64,000 nt of DNA from Toxorhynchites rutilus septentrionalis. Lineage: Eukaryota > Arthropoda > Insecta > Diptera > Culicidae. The notes beneath the pieces are model-generated. The model did not search any database. It saw only the letters and a list, made by a program, of their open reading frames with translations, and was not told the DNA's origin. Location of the stretch: positions 109,163,766 to 109,227,765 of the forward strand of contig NC_073744.1 of assembly GCF_029784135.1 (NCBI RefSeq), written 5' to 3'. Below, piece by piece: positions 11,540 to 22,292 of the stretch; the first letter of the stretch is position 1, and every line of letters starts with the position of its first letter. The translations under genes were made by a program, and so were the position numbers.

Positions 11540-11760
11540 GTGGATAATGAACGAGCCAAAGAATCAAGTGTGGCAGCACACGCTTTAACTCAAGCCCACT
11601 GCGTAGATTGGGAGAAGGCGAAAATTATTAGAAATGTACGAAAAGCCTCACAGTGGAATGCATGGGAATCAATGTACATCTCAACCAGCGATTCCCCACT
11701 TATGAATGAAGAAGATGCACCAATATCATCTCAACTCTTCCATCTGACGAAGCTGATAAC
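11540..11760 (+). pseudogene. Penelope-like element remnant, GIY-YIG endonuclease C-terminal part
   Basis: The plus frame from about 11540 reads HKNAVDNERAKESSVAAHAL, then CVDWEKAKIIRNVRKASQWN and ESMYIS. This is the familiar second half of GIY-YIG domains in Penelope-like retroelements: a Ser-x-Ala-x-His helix, a D(W/F)E-x-K motif, then a helix with a catalytic Glu before an ILI-like segment. It is a fragment; no RT is visible. It directly abuts the truncated end of BEL gag in the opposite orientation. Confidence 0.6.
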
Positions 11761-12286
11761 TCAGCAAAATATATCTTCGACAAGTACTGATAACCGTATG
11801 AACATGTGTTAGTACTCCATCGTAACCAGTCGGACACCGTCCAGTAGATGGGCAACATCGAGCCCGAAACCGGTCGACGAAAAAGGTAATTTTAACCCTT
11901 TTAATGTTTGTAAGGATTATAAGTGTTGTGTCCTAGTTCCGTGTCGCGTCTCGTGAGTGAATAGCTACATACTTCTCTTCGAAAAAAGACCCAACACGCT
12001 ACAACTGTATGAAATGTAAAAAATATGTCTGTCTCGAGCATGCAGTTACGGTATGTTCTGATTCTTAAACTAGTGAAATCTAAATCGCTAAAAACGTCTT
12101 TATGTTATTTCATAGCTCTTTATACTTTCATGAATTATATTCAGTTGCTTACTTTCAATCAATAACAGGAAAAAATCGAATTTCGTTATATGTGTTGGAG
12201 TATAAAAAATTACTCTGTTTTGAGGAGGCTGAATTAGATGACAAATTAAACTGAATGAAGACGAAGAAAGCATATTTTCTACAGTT
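11761..12286. other. Unassigned spacer
   Basis: No convincing gene on either strand. The first part may be the 3' tail of the Penelope-like remnant. The rest is AT-rich and ends in the T-run where the next element starts. Confidence 0.4.
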
Positions 12287-12770
12287 TTGACGTAGGACTA
12301 CGTCTTTCATTTCTATACCGGGGTGTAAAATCAAAGTTTCGAAAACGAAAGCGTTACGCCGGAGACCGAGATTTTGAGCGTTAATAGCTCCTAAACAACT
12401 GAACGAAATGGTATGATAAACACTTCATTCGAAAGATAAAATGTCTACGCGTTATATACTTGTTACTTTTTGATCCAAAAACTTGTTTCAATAGTCTTAA
12501 AATTGCTTTCAAAACAGGCTATTGAAATCACCAATCGGTATATAAGCGAGCGGCGCTCGGAAATCCACTCAGTTCTAATTGAACAGCGATTGGAGCATGT
12601 TGTCGCTGTTGCGGTGAAGCTCTTTATTTATCATGAAAGCGCGGATGAACGGTGTCACCAAGAGCCTGTTTGTGCACCATAGGCCAGAAGGGAATCTATC
12701 AGGAGGAGAGTGATGCCACAAACGGTTCCCTGGGAAGACATTGCTACACACACATACACGCGCGGCTATT
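12287..12770 (+). promoter_or_regulatory. Left domain with CCAAT/TATA core promoter-like sequence
   Basis: This block is conserved in the copies at 34191, 45069 and 58574 (reverse). It contains CCAATCGGTATATAAGCGAG (12531-12550), a CCAAT-like and a TATA-like motif close together. The resemblance to a compact polymerase II promoter, and the histone fragments in sister copies, suggest it came from a captured gene. No coding sequence downstream of it is recognisable. Confidence 0.45.
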
Positions 12771-15700
12771 AACAGGTGGTTATCGAGTTGGCATTAACCA
12801 CTGGTGGGCTTCCAGTATCGAGGAAAATGTGGAAATATCTAATCGTTACTGAGAATAATCTGCCAGTTCCTCTGGGAATTTTCAAAATATATTCATGTGA
12901 AAGAGTTTAATTGAATGTTTTCTATCCATGTTACACTGTGACCAAATATGTTTCAATCAAGTGCAATTAACAGGTTGTTATCGAGTTGGCATTAACCACT
13001 GGTGGGCTTCCAGTATCGAGGAAAATGTGGAAATATCTAATCGTTACTTAAAATAATCTGCCAGTTCCTTTGGGAATTTTCAAAATATATTCATGTGAAA
13101 GAGTTTAATTGAATGTTTTCTATCCATGTAACACTGTGACCAAATATGTTTCAATCAAGTGCTATTAACAGGTGGTTATCGAGTTGGCATTAACCACTGG
13201 TGGGCTTCCAGTATCGAGGAAAATGTGGAAATATCTAATCGTTACTGAAAATAATCTGCCAGTTCCTTTGGGAATTTTCAAAATATATTCATGTGAAAGA
13301 GTTTGATTGAATGTTTTCTATCCATGTTACACTGTGACCAAATATGTTTCAATCAAGTGCTATTAACAGGTGGTTATCGAGTTGGCATTAACCAATGGTA
13401 GGCTTCCAGTATCGAGGAAAATGTGGAAATATCTAATCGTTACTGAAAATAATCTGCCAGTTCCTTTGGGAATTTTCAAAATATATTCATGTGAAAGAGT
13501 TTAATTGAATGTTTTGTATCCATGTAACACTGTGACCAAATACATTTGGTTTTGTGGCTTTTCAATCAATCGCAATTAACAGGATAGCTTCAGAAGATTA
13601 TTCTTCCCCATCAGTAGGATATTTCCGTATCCAATATTGTATGCGCCCGAAATCGATTATTGCTCAGTCGCCGAAAGTTCCCAGCTCAGAGAGTTCATTC
13701 CCCTCTAGTTTGCCTTCCAAATTGCCATCGTAAACCACACCTTCTCTCGATTCAATCACACACAAAAAGCATACTTAAGCGATATTCTGGTGGTGAGACA
13801 CATTCATTTTTCGTGAGGACATCGACAAGACAACATCGTTGCCTAACGTGCTGGAGGAGGTGGACGGCGAAGGATCGACACATACACGCGCAGAACTCTT
13901 TCCGTTAGGATGCCATTCAGCATCGAGAAAGTTCCGGAAAGATCTAATCATTGCTGGAAAATAATCTGCCAGTTCCTTTGGGAATTTTCAAAATATATTC
14001 ATGTGAAAGAGTTTAATTGAATGTTTTCTATCCATGTTACAGTGTGACCAAATATGTTTCAACCAAGTGCTATTAACAGGTGGTTATCGAGTTGGCATTA
14101 ACCACTGGTGGGCTTCCAGTATCGAGGAAAATGTGGAAATATCTAATCGTTACTGAAAATAATCTGCCAGTTCCTTTGGGAATTTTCAAAATATATTCAT
14201 GTGAAAGAATTTAATTGAATGTTTTCTATCCATGTAACACTGTGACCAAATATGTTTCAATAAAGTGCTATTAACAGGTGGTTATCGAGTTGGCATTAAC
14301 CACTGGTGGGCTTCTTCCAGTATCGAGGAAAATGTGGAAATAACTAATCGTTACTGAAAATAATCTGCCAGTTCCTCTGGGAATTTTCAAAATATATTCA
14401 TGTGAAAGAGTTTAATTGAACGTTTTCTATCCATGTTACACTGTGACCAAATATGTTTCAATCAAGTGCTATTAACAGGTGGTTATCGAGTTGGCATTAA
14501 CCACTGGTGGGCTTCCAGTATCGAGGAAAATGTGGAAATATCTAATCGTTACTGAAAATAATCTGCCAGTTCCTTTGGGAATTTTCAAAATATATTCATG
14601 TGAAAGAGTTTAATTGAATGTTTTCTATCCATGTAACACTGTGACCAAATACATTTGGTTTTGTGGTTTTTCAATCAATCGCAATTAACAGGATAGCTTC
14701 AGAAGATTATTCTTCCACATCAGTAGGATATTTCCGTATCCAATATTGTATGCGCCCGCAATCGATTATTGCTCAGTCGCCGAAAGTTCCGAGCTCAGAG
14801 AGTTCATTCCCCTCTAGTATGCCTTCCAAATTGCCATCGTAAACCACACCTTCTCTCGATTCAATCACACACAAAAAGCATACTTAAGCGATATTCTGGT
14901 GGTGAGACACATTCATTTTTCGTGAGGACATCGACAAGACAACATCGTTGCCTAACGTGCTGGAGGAGGTGGACGGCGAAGGATCGACACATACACGCGC
15001 AGAACTCTTTCCGTTAGGATGCCATTCAGCATCGAGAAAGTTCCGGAAAGATCTAATCATTGCTGGAAAATAATCTGCCAGTTCCTTTGGGAATTTTCAA
15101 AATATATTCATGTGAAAGAGTTTAATTGAATGTTTTCTATCCATGTTACACTGTGATCAAATATGTTTCAATCATGTGCTATTAACAGGTGGTTATCGAG
15201 TTGGTATTAACCACTGGTGGGCTTCCAGTATCGAGGAAAATGTTGGAATATCTAATCGTTACTGAAAATAATCTGCCAGTTCCTCTGGGAATTTTCAAAA
15301 TATATTCATGTGAAAGAGTTTAATTGAATGTTTTCTATCCATGTTACACTGTGACCAAATATGTTTCAATCAAGTGCTATTAACAGGTGGTTATCGAGTT
15401 GGCATTAACCACTGGTGGGCTTCCAGTATCGAGGAAAATGTGGAAATATCTAATCGTTACTGAAAATAATCTGCCAGTTCCTTTGGGAATTTTCAAAATA
15501 TATTCATGTGAAAGAATTTAATTGAATGTTTTCTATCCATGTAACACTGTGACCAAATATGTTTCAATCAAGTGCTATTAACAGGTGGTTATCGAGTTGG
15601 CATTAACCACTGGTGGGCTTCTTCCAGTATCGAGGAAAATGTGGAAATAACTAATCGTTACTGAAAATAATCTGCCAGTTCCTCTGGGAATTTTCAAAAT

Positions 15701-18700
15701 ATATTCATGTGAAAGAGTTTAATTGAATGTTTTCTATCCATGTTACACTGTGACCAAATATGTTTCAATCAAGTGCTATTAACAGGTGGTTATCGAGTTG
15801 GCATTAACCACTGGTGGGCTTCCAGTACCGAGGAAAATGTGGGAATATCTAATCGTTACTGAAAATAATCTGCCAGTTCCTTTGGGAATTTTCAAAATAT
15901 ATTCATGTGAAAGAGTTTAATTGAATGTTTTCTATCCATGTAACACTGTGACCAAATACATTTGGTTTTGTGGTTTTTCAATCAATCGCAATTAACAGGA
16001 TAGCTTCAGAAGATTATTCTTCCCCATCAGTAGGATATTTCCGTATCCAATATTGTATGCGCCCGCAATCGATTATTGCTCAGTCGCCGAAAGTTCCGAG
16101 CTCAGAGAGTTCATTCCCCTCTAGTTTGCCTTCCAAATTGCCATTGTAAACCACACCTTCTCTCGATTTAATCACACACAAAAAGCATACTTAAGCGATA
16201 TTCTGGTGGTGAGACACATTCATTTTTCGTGAGGACATCGACAAGACAACATCGTTGCCTAACGTGCTGGAGGAGGTGGACGGCGAAGGATCGACACATA
16301 CACGCGCAGAACTCTTTTCGTTAGGATGCCATTCAGCATCGAGAAAGTTCCGGAAAGATCTAATCATTGCTGGAAAATAATCTGCCAGTTCCTTTGGGAA
16401 TTTTCAAAATATATTCATGTGAAAGAGTTTAATTGAATGTTTTCTATCCATGTAACACTGTGACCAAATATGTTTCAATCAAGTGCTATTAACAGGTGGT
16501 TATCGAGTTGGTATTAACCACTGGTGGGCTTCCAGTATCGAGGAAAATGTGGAAATAACTAATCGTTACTGAAAATAATCTGCCAGTTCCTTTGGGAATT
16601 TTCAAAGTATATTCATTTGAAAGAGTTTAATTGAATGTTTTCTATCCATGTAACACTGTGACCAAATATGTTTCAATCAAGTGCTATTAACAGGTGGTTA
16701 TCGAGTTGGCATTAACCACTGGTGGGCTTCCAGTATCGAGGAAAATGTGGAAATATCTAATCGTTACTGAAAATAATCTGCCAGTTCCTTTGGGAATTTT
16801 CAAAATATATTCATGTGAAAGAGTTTAATTGAATGTTTTCTATCCATGTAACACTGTGACCAAATACATTTGGTTTTGTGGTTTTTCAATCAATCGCAAT
16901 TAACAGGATAGCTTCAGAAGATTATTCTTCCACATCAGTAGGATATTTCCGTATCCAATATTGTATGCGCCCGCAATCGATTATTGCTCAGTCGCCGAAA
17001 GTTCCGAGCTCAGAGAGTTCATTCCCCTCTAGTATGCCTTCCAAATTGCCATCGTAAACCACACCTTCTCTCGATTCAATCACACACAAAAAGCATACTT
17101 AAGCGATATTCTGGTGGTGAGACACATTCATTTTTCGTGAGGACATCGACAAGACAACATCGTTGCCTAACGTGCTGGAGGAGGTGGACGGCGAAGGATC
17201 GACACATACACGCGCAGAACTCTTTCCGTTAGGATGCCATTCAGCATCGAGAAAGTTCCGGAAAGATCTAATCATTGCTGGAAAATAATCTGCCAGTTCC
17301 TTTGGGAATTTTCAAAATATATTCATGTGAAAGAGTTTAATTGAATGTTTTCTATCCATGTTACACTGTGATCAAATATGTTTCAACCAAGTGCTATTAA
17401 CAGGTGGTTATCGAGTTGGTATTAACCACTGGTGGGCTTCCAGTATCGAGGAAAATGTTGGAATATCTAATCGTTACTGAAAATAATCTGCCAGTTCCTC
17501 TGGGAATTTTCAAAATATATTCATGTGAAAGAGTTTAATTGAATGTTTTCTATCCATGTTACACTGTGACCAAATATGTTTCAATCAAGTGCTATTAACA
17601 GGTGGTTATCGAGTTGGCATTAACCACTGGTGGGCTTCCAGTATCGAGGAAAATGTGGAAATATCTAATCGTTACTGAAAATAATCTGCCAGTTCCTTTG
17701 GGAATTTTCAAAATATATTCATGTGAAAGAATTTAATTGAATGTTTTCTATCCATGTAACACTGTGACCAAATATGTTTCAATCAAGTGCTATTAACAGG
17801 TGGTTATCGAGTTGGCATTAACCACTGGTGGGCTTCTTCCAGTATCGAGGAAAATGTGGAAATAACTAATCGTTACTGAAAATAATCTGCCAGTTCCTCT
17901 GGGAATTTTCAAAATATATTCATGTGAAAGAGTTTAATTGAATGTTTTCTATCCATGTTACACTGTGACCAAATATGTTTCAATCAAGTGCTATTAACAG
18001 GTGGTTATCGAGTTGGCATTAACCACTGGTGGGCTTCCAGTACCGAGGAAAATGTGGGAATATCTAATCGTTACTGAAAATAATCTGCCAGTTCCTTTGG
18101 GAATTTTCAAAATATATTCATGTGAAAGAGTTTAATTGAATGTTTTCTATCCATGTAACACTGTGACCAAATACATTTGGTTTTGTGGTTTTTCAATCAA
18201 TCGCAATTAACAGGATAGCTTCAGAAGATTATTCTTCCCCATCAGTAGGATATTTCCGTATCCAATATTGTATGCGCCCGCAATCGATTATTGCTCAGTC
18301 GCCGAAAGTTCCGAGCTCAGAGAGTTCATTCCCCTCTAGTTTGCCTTCCAAATTGCCATTGTAAACCACACCTTCTCTCGATTTAATCACACACAAAAAG
18401 CATACTTAAGCGATATTCTGGTGGTGAGACACATTCATTTTTCGTGAGGACATCGACAAGACAACATCGTTGCCTAACGTGCTGGAGGAGGTGGACGGCG
18501 AAGGATCGACACATACACGCGCAGAACTCTTTTCGTTAGGATGCCATTCAGCATCGAGAAAGTTCCGGAAAGATCTAATCATTGCTGGAAAATAATCTGC
18601 CAGTTCCTTTGGGAATTTTCAAAATATATTCATGTGAAAGAGTTTAATTGAATGTTTTCTATCCATGTAACACTGTGACCAAATATGTTTCAATCAAGTG

Positions 18701-19330
18701 CTATTAACAGGTGGTTATCGAGTTGGTATTAACCACTGGTGGGCTTCCAGTATCGAGGAAAATGTGGAAATAACTAATCGTTACTGAAAATAATCTGCCA
18801 GTTCCTTTGGGAATTTTCAAAGTATATTCATGTGAAAGAGTTTAATTGAATGTTTTCTATCCATGTAACACTGTGACCAAATATGTTTCAATCAAGTGCT
18901 ATTAACAGGTGGTTATCGAGTTGGCATTAACCACTGGTGGGCTTCCAGTATCGAGGAAAATGTGGAAATATCTAATCGTTACTGAAAATAATCTGCCAGT
19001 TCCTCTGGGAATTTTCAAAATATATTCACGTGAAAGAATTTAATTGAATGTTTTCTATCCATGTAACACTGTGACCAAATATGTTTCAATCAAGTGCTAT
19101 TAACAGGTGGTTATCGAGTTGGAATTAACCACTGGTGGGCTTCCAGTATCGAGGAAAATGTGGAAATAACTAATCGTTACTGAAAATAATCTGCCAGTTC
19201 CTCTGGGAATTTTCAAAATATATTCATGTGAAAGAGTTTAATTGAATGTTTTCTATCCATGTAACACTGTGACCAAATACATTTGGTTTTGTGGTTTTTC
19301 AATCAATCGCAATCAACAGGATAGCTTCTG
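12770..19330 (+). repeat. Satellite array: 198-bp units with interspersed ~515-bp spacer units
   Basis: The motif AATAATCTGCCAG recurs at 12854, 13052, 13250 and 13448, exactly 198 bp apart, and about 25 times in all. Each unit includes GTGGTTA and TAACCAC arms of a small hairpin. Five copies of a different ~515-bp unit (marker CGCCGAAAGTTCC near 13670, 14779, 16087, 16994 and 18302) break the array into blocks of two to four 198-bp units. One 3-bp insertion variant (CTTCTTCC for CTTCC) recurs at 14314, 15620 and 17835. Confidence 0.92.
14769..19198 (+). repeat. 2,215-bp higher-order tandem duplication inside the satellite array
   Basis: 14769-16983 and 16984-19198 are near-identical as whole blocks. 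They share private variants in the same order: GTGATCAAATATG, then GTTGGTATTAACC, then AATGTTGGAATATC, then CTTCTTCC, then CAGTACCGAGG, then a spacer unit with CCATTGTAAACC. This shows one recent duplication of an already complex block, not unit-by-unit expansion. Confidence 0.85.
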
Positions 19331-19494
19331 AAGATTATTCTTCCCCATCAGTAGGATATTTCCGTATCCAATATTGGATGCATAAAACCTTGTGCCTCCA
19401 ACGTAACGCTCTCGTTTTCGAAGTTCTCCAAATATTCATTCATTCAGAATGAATTCAGATTCAACTTCATACAAATGATCTCTATATCAACGAG

Positions 19495-19545
19495 AGTCCT
19501 ACGTCACCCTTGCGGTTATACCATAGATATAACCCACTTCCTGTT
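19495..19545 (+). other. Right end of satellite-bearing element: inverted repeat plus hairpin
   Basis: GTCCTACGTCA is the inverted form of the left-end TGACGTAGGAC. It is followed by CCCTTGC and a hairpin with arms GGTTATA and TATAACC, then CACTTCCTG and T's. The same 50 bp recur at 38270, 48095, 49265 and, reversed, at 54014 and 28445. Confidence 0.85.
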
Positions 19546-19694
19546 TTATCTGAATCGACGGTGAAGTAGGATAAGGGTTTATTCGTATGGGTGGGAAATG
19601 TGTATGTTCATCTTTTATCTGTATTTTGTGAGAGATTAACGGTGTTACATCTACATATTCTCCCTCGACAGATACTTTGAAAAGCTTTTTGACT

Positions 19695-20054
19695 TCATCC
19701 AAACGCTATTCCTGCTGTTGGGTTAATTTTGTTACAGTATCTAATTCGGTTATAATCACCTGCGCCTAAAATCAATCGATGATTCAATTGGGGAGCTATA
19801 ATCGTACAAATTACTTTTTCGACTTCACCGAGACGTATCGGCAAATCAACCTGACCAATAACAGGGATTTTTTTGCCTGCAGCGTTAATTAAATTCGTGT
19901 GAGATGAATTTATCTTTAATTTTAATGATTTCAGAAATTTTTCTGCACTAATTCCCAGTACTGAGCACTGTGCTCCACTGTCAAGTAAGCCAATAATTTC
20001 TTTTCCAAGAATACTAACTTTTACGAATGGACGTAGATCGCCATTCGGTTTCAT
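19695..20054 (-). pseudogene. Gypsy-like aspartic protease
   Basis: 119 codons overlapping the previous frame's stop (ATGA). The active site is LLDSGAQCSVLG. The flap region follows (INAAGKKIPVIGQVDLPI) and then HRLILGAGDY, matching the final ILG motif of retropepsins. The frame shifts again after 19695, and the adjacent frame (19702 on) runs into the satellite-bearing element's right end. Confidence 0.8.
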
Positions 20055-20184
20055 AACAAGTTCTTCAACTTCGGGTAAATAACAGTAATCAGCTTCAGAT
20101 AATGGTCAAATGCGTCTAGAAGAAGACTCTGCGAAATGTTCACGTTGTCTAAGGGATTTTTAACATAACATTCAAATTGCCCTT

Positions 20185-21912
20185 TCAAATTGAATTTCCC
20201 ACGTTTTTTTGACAAAACGGACACATGCTGGTAAATACATCCATAAATCCGCATATTCTACAAAACTTTTGACGTTTATCAGGACATTCCACATAATGAT
20301 ATCCAGATTTTCGACAGTTATAGCAAATGCCGATTTGTGGTCGTACGTATTTTTCCACCAGAGTACGAAATGTTCCCTGACTCGATCCTTCCATTGGGTT
20401 CGTAGTCTGATCCCTCATTTCTGCATCTTGATGCATGTTACCCTTGGTTGATCCGCGCTGTTTAATGGGTTTTGTCAAATTTACTTTTGAATTCTGAAAT
20501 ATTTTCGAGTTATTCCCTTTCTGATTTCCATTTTTATTTGCACTCTCTTTCACTTCTGTCACCTCGTTCACCTGTGAATTCCGTGGTTTATAGCTATTTT
20601 CAGCTGGTCTATGATATAAATACCAATTATTTTCATCCACTATCCTACCAAATTTTCTCAATTTTGATAGAGAACTTATATTTGCACCTGTCATCGTATT
20701 TTTATACTCATGTCGCATGTTACGCCAAATAATTTCGAACTTTCGTCGTTCCGAAATTGGTTTGGTCATGGAATGGTAAATCTTCTGCATTTCGTGAAAA
20801 TAATCAATAAATTTTTCGCTTCGTCCTTGACGACGATTAGTTGCCTGTATTTCCAACTGAAAGTCTAAGTCGGGAGGCAAGAACTCACGCTTCAGTTCTC
20901 TTTTCAACTGAGACCAGGTTCTAAATTCTCTATTTTCATATCCCTCTAGGTACCAATCTTTTGCTCTGCCAGTGAACAAATGTATTGCAGACCGAAACAA
21001 ATCTTTCTCGCTTACGTATTCTGCTCGGGCTCTCATCTTAACCTCTTTCAGAAACTCTGCTATTTTCCGATCCTCATCTCTACCGTCATACTTAATTTTC
21101 CATTCCGCTATTGGTATACGTCTAACTGTTATACTGCTAGATCTCCTTACTTTTCTACTCCTACGAGTTCGCGATCTAGAAGAACTTCCTGAGCTGGTTT
21201 CTCGCGACCACTCACTATGAGATCCTTTCGAATCATTTGAGCTTTCCGATTCCGATTTCGCTTTCCTCGATTTCCTCTTAGTTTTAGAATTATGAATCGT
21301 GCGAAATTTATTTATATTAACCGATTTATTCACTCGATGTTTCCGCGTATCTTTCGTTAAATCTACCGAGCTATCAGATAGTGAGCTTTCAGTATGAGAG
21401 CTTTCGTTTCTGTTTAAATGTTTCTTAATGCCCTGTCTCGTATTCATTTGTTTCGGTATTTCATGTAAACAAACTTTCGGTTTAGGCGAATTCATCGCTT
21501 CGGTTTTCATACTTGTGCTTAAATTTGAAAGCAATTTCTCTAGCTTTTTCTTATTGTAAATACGTTTTTCTACGTCATTCACCCTTTGATGCTGTCTCTC
21601 TAATTCTTTCTGACGTCTTATTTTCTCTTGTTCAGATGTTTGAATAACGGAATCTTTGAAAGCCCTGAACAGATCGGGTAAAGTCTCGGCTTCACCCTTT
21701 CCATATTTTGACAATTTTTCCAATATTTCCTCTGTACGCTTCGTTGAATTTTCTAGCTCTTTCTCTTTTTCCTGAATCAATTTTACCGTTCTATTTGCCT
21801 CTTCTGATTCCTCAGAAACAAGGCCTACAGCTCCTACACTTTGATTTAGATCATCTATTTCCGTTCTCACTTCTTGTAACTGTTTCGAAATTTCCTCTTC
21901 CACGTTACTCAT
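20185..21912 (-). pseudogene. gag: Gypsy-like Gag
   Basis: 575 codons from MSNVEEEISK. Residues 1-130 are a charged predicted coiled coil. Residues about 200-260 are Ser/Arg/Lys rich (SRSRTRRSRKVRRSS), likely nucleic-acid binding or nuclear targeting. Residues about 265-430 are a retrotransposon gag domain (AEFLKEVKMRARAEYV, HLFTGRAKDWYLEGYE, LKREFLPPDL). A zinc knuckle follows, CYNCRKSGYHYVEC, with Tyr at the usual His position and His next to it, then CRICGF and MCPFC. The frame ends at 20185 after an A7 run; the adjacent frame (20254-20051) continues with similar composition, so a frameshift is likely. Confidence 0.8.
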
Positions 21913-22292
21913 TTCAGGGACTCAGCTAACATTGGGAAATGATTAAAACAAATCTGATTAAATTCTTTTTCAAGTCTATTAATATCTGGGCAAATTTCGA
22001 AGAGTCCGATGCTGAATTCAAACGTGCGATGCGGGATTTGTAATGAATCAATTTTGTTTTAATTTTCTCTTTATTTCTAGTATCTATTTTAGGATTCTAT
22101 AGTAAGGAACCAATCGCTACGAGCTTCATCATTATTGTTTGTATTTCATCCTTGGTCGATCGCCAAGTTATCTGATAGAACGTGATTGGATTGCTATGCT
22201 CTCTCTCACGTTTCAACTGATCTTTCAGCTTACGCCGCTTGATACTCTCGTGTTCATTCGGGTCATATAATATGTTCCGGATTAACAGTTCA

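Larger units (their letters stand above)
12287..19545 (+). mobile_element. Satellite-bearing Helentron-like non-autonomous element, copy 1 (7.3 kb)
   Basis: The left end TTGACGTAGGACTACGTC contains the inverted repeat GACGTAG/CTACGTC. A left domain of about 480 bp, a tandem array of 6.5 kb and a right domain of about 220 bp follow. The right end carries the inverted hairpin end (19495-19543) ending CACTTCCTG then T's. No transposase or Rep/helicase is encoded, so it must be mobilised in trans. The set of sub-terminal inverted repeats, 3' hairpin, internal satellite and T-run insertion fits Helentron-associated elements. It is the longest of the copies here because of array expansion. Confidence 0.75.
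19548..22283 (-). mobile_element. Gypsy-like (Ty3) LTR retrotransposon remnant, gag-protease part
   Basis: Minus-strand gag and protease with a leader continuing upstream beyond the LINE inserted at 22293. Beyond the protease only about 50 further codons are seen before the satellite-bearing element at 19545. On the far side of that element (below 12286) I do not recognise the missing RT, so it was 3' truncated or rearranged as well. Confidence 0.75.

Noticed and set aside
12287..12305. Classical cut-and-paste transposon ends
   Set aside because: The inverted motif is only 13 bp, the right copy lies about 45 bp inside the end, and empty sites show no target duplication.
12854..19330. Regularly spaced repeats resembling a CRISPR array
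   Set aside because: Units are 198 bp tandem copies without unique spacers, in an insect genome.
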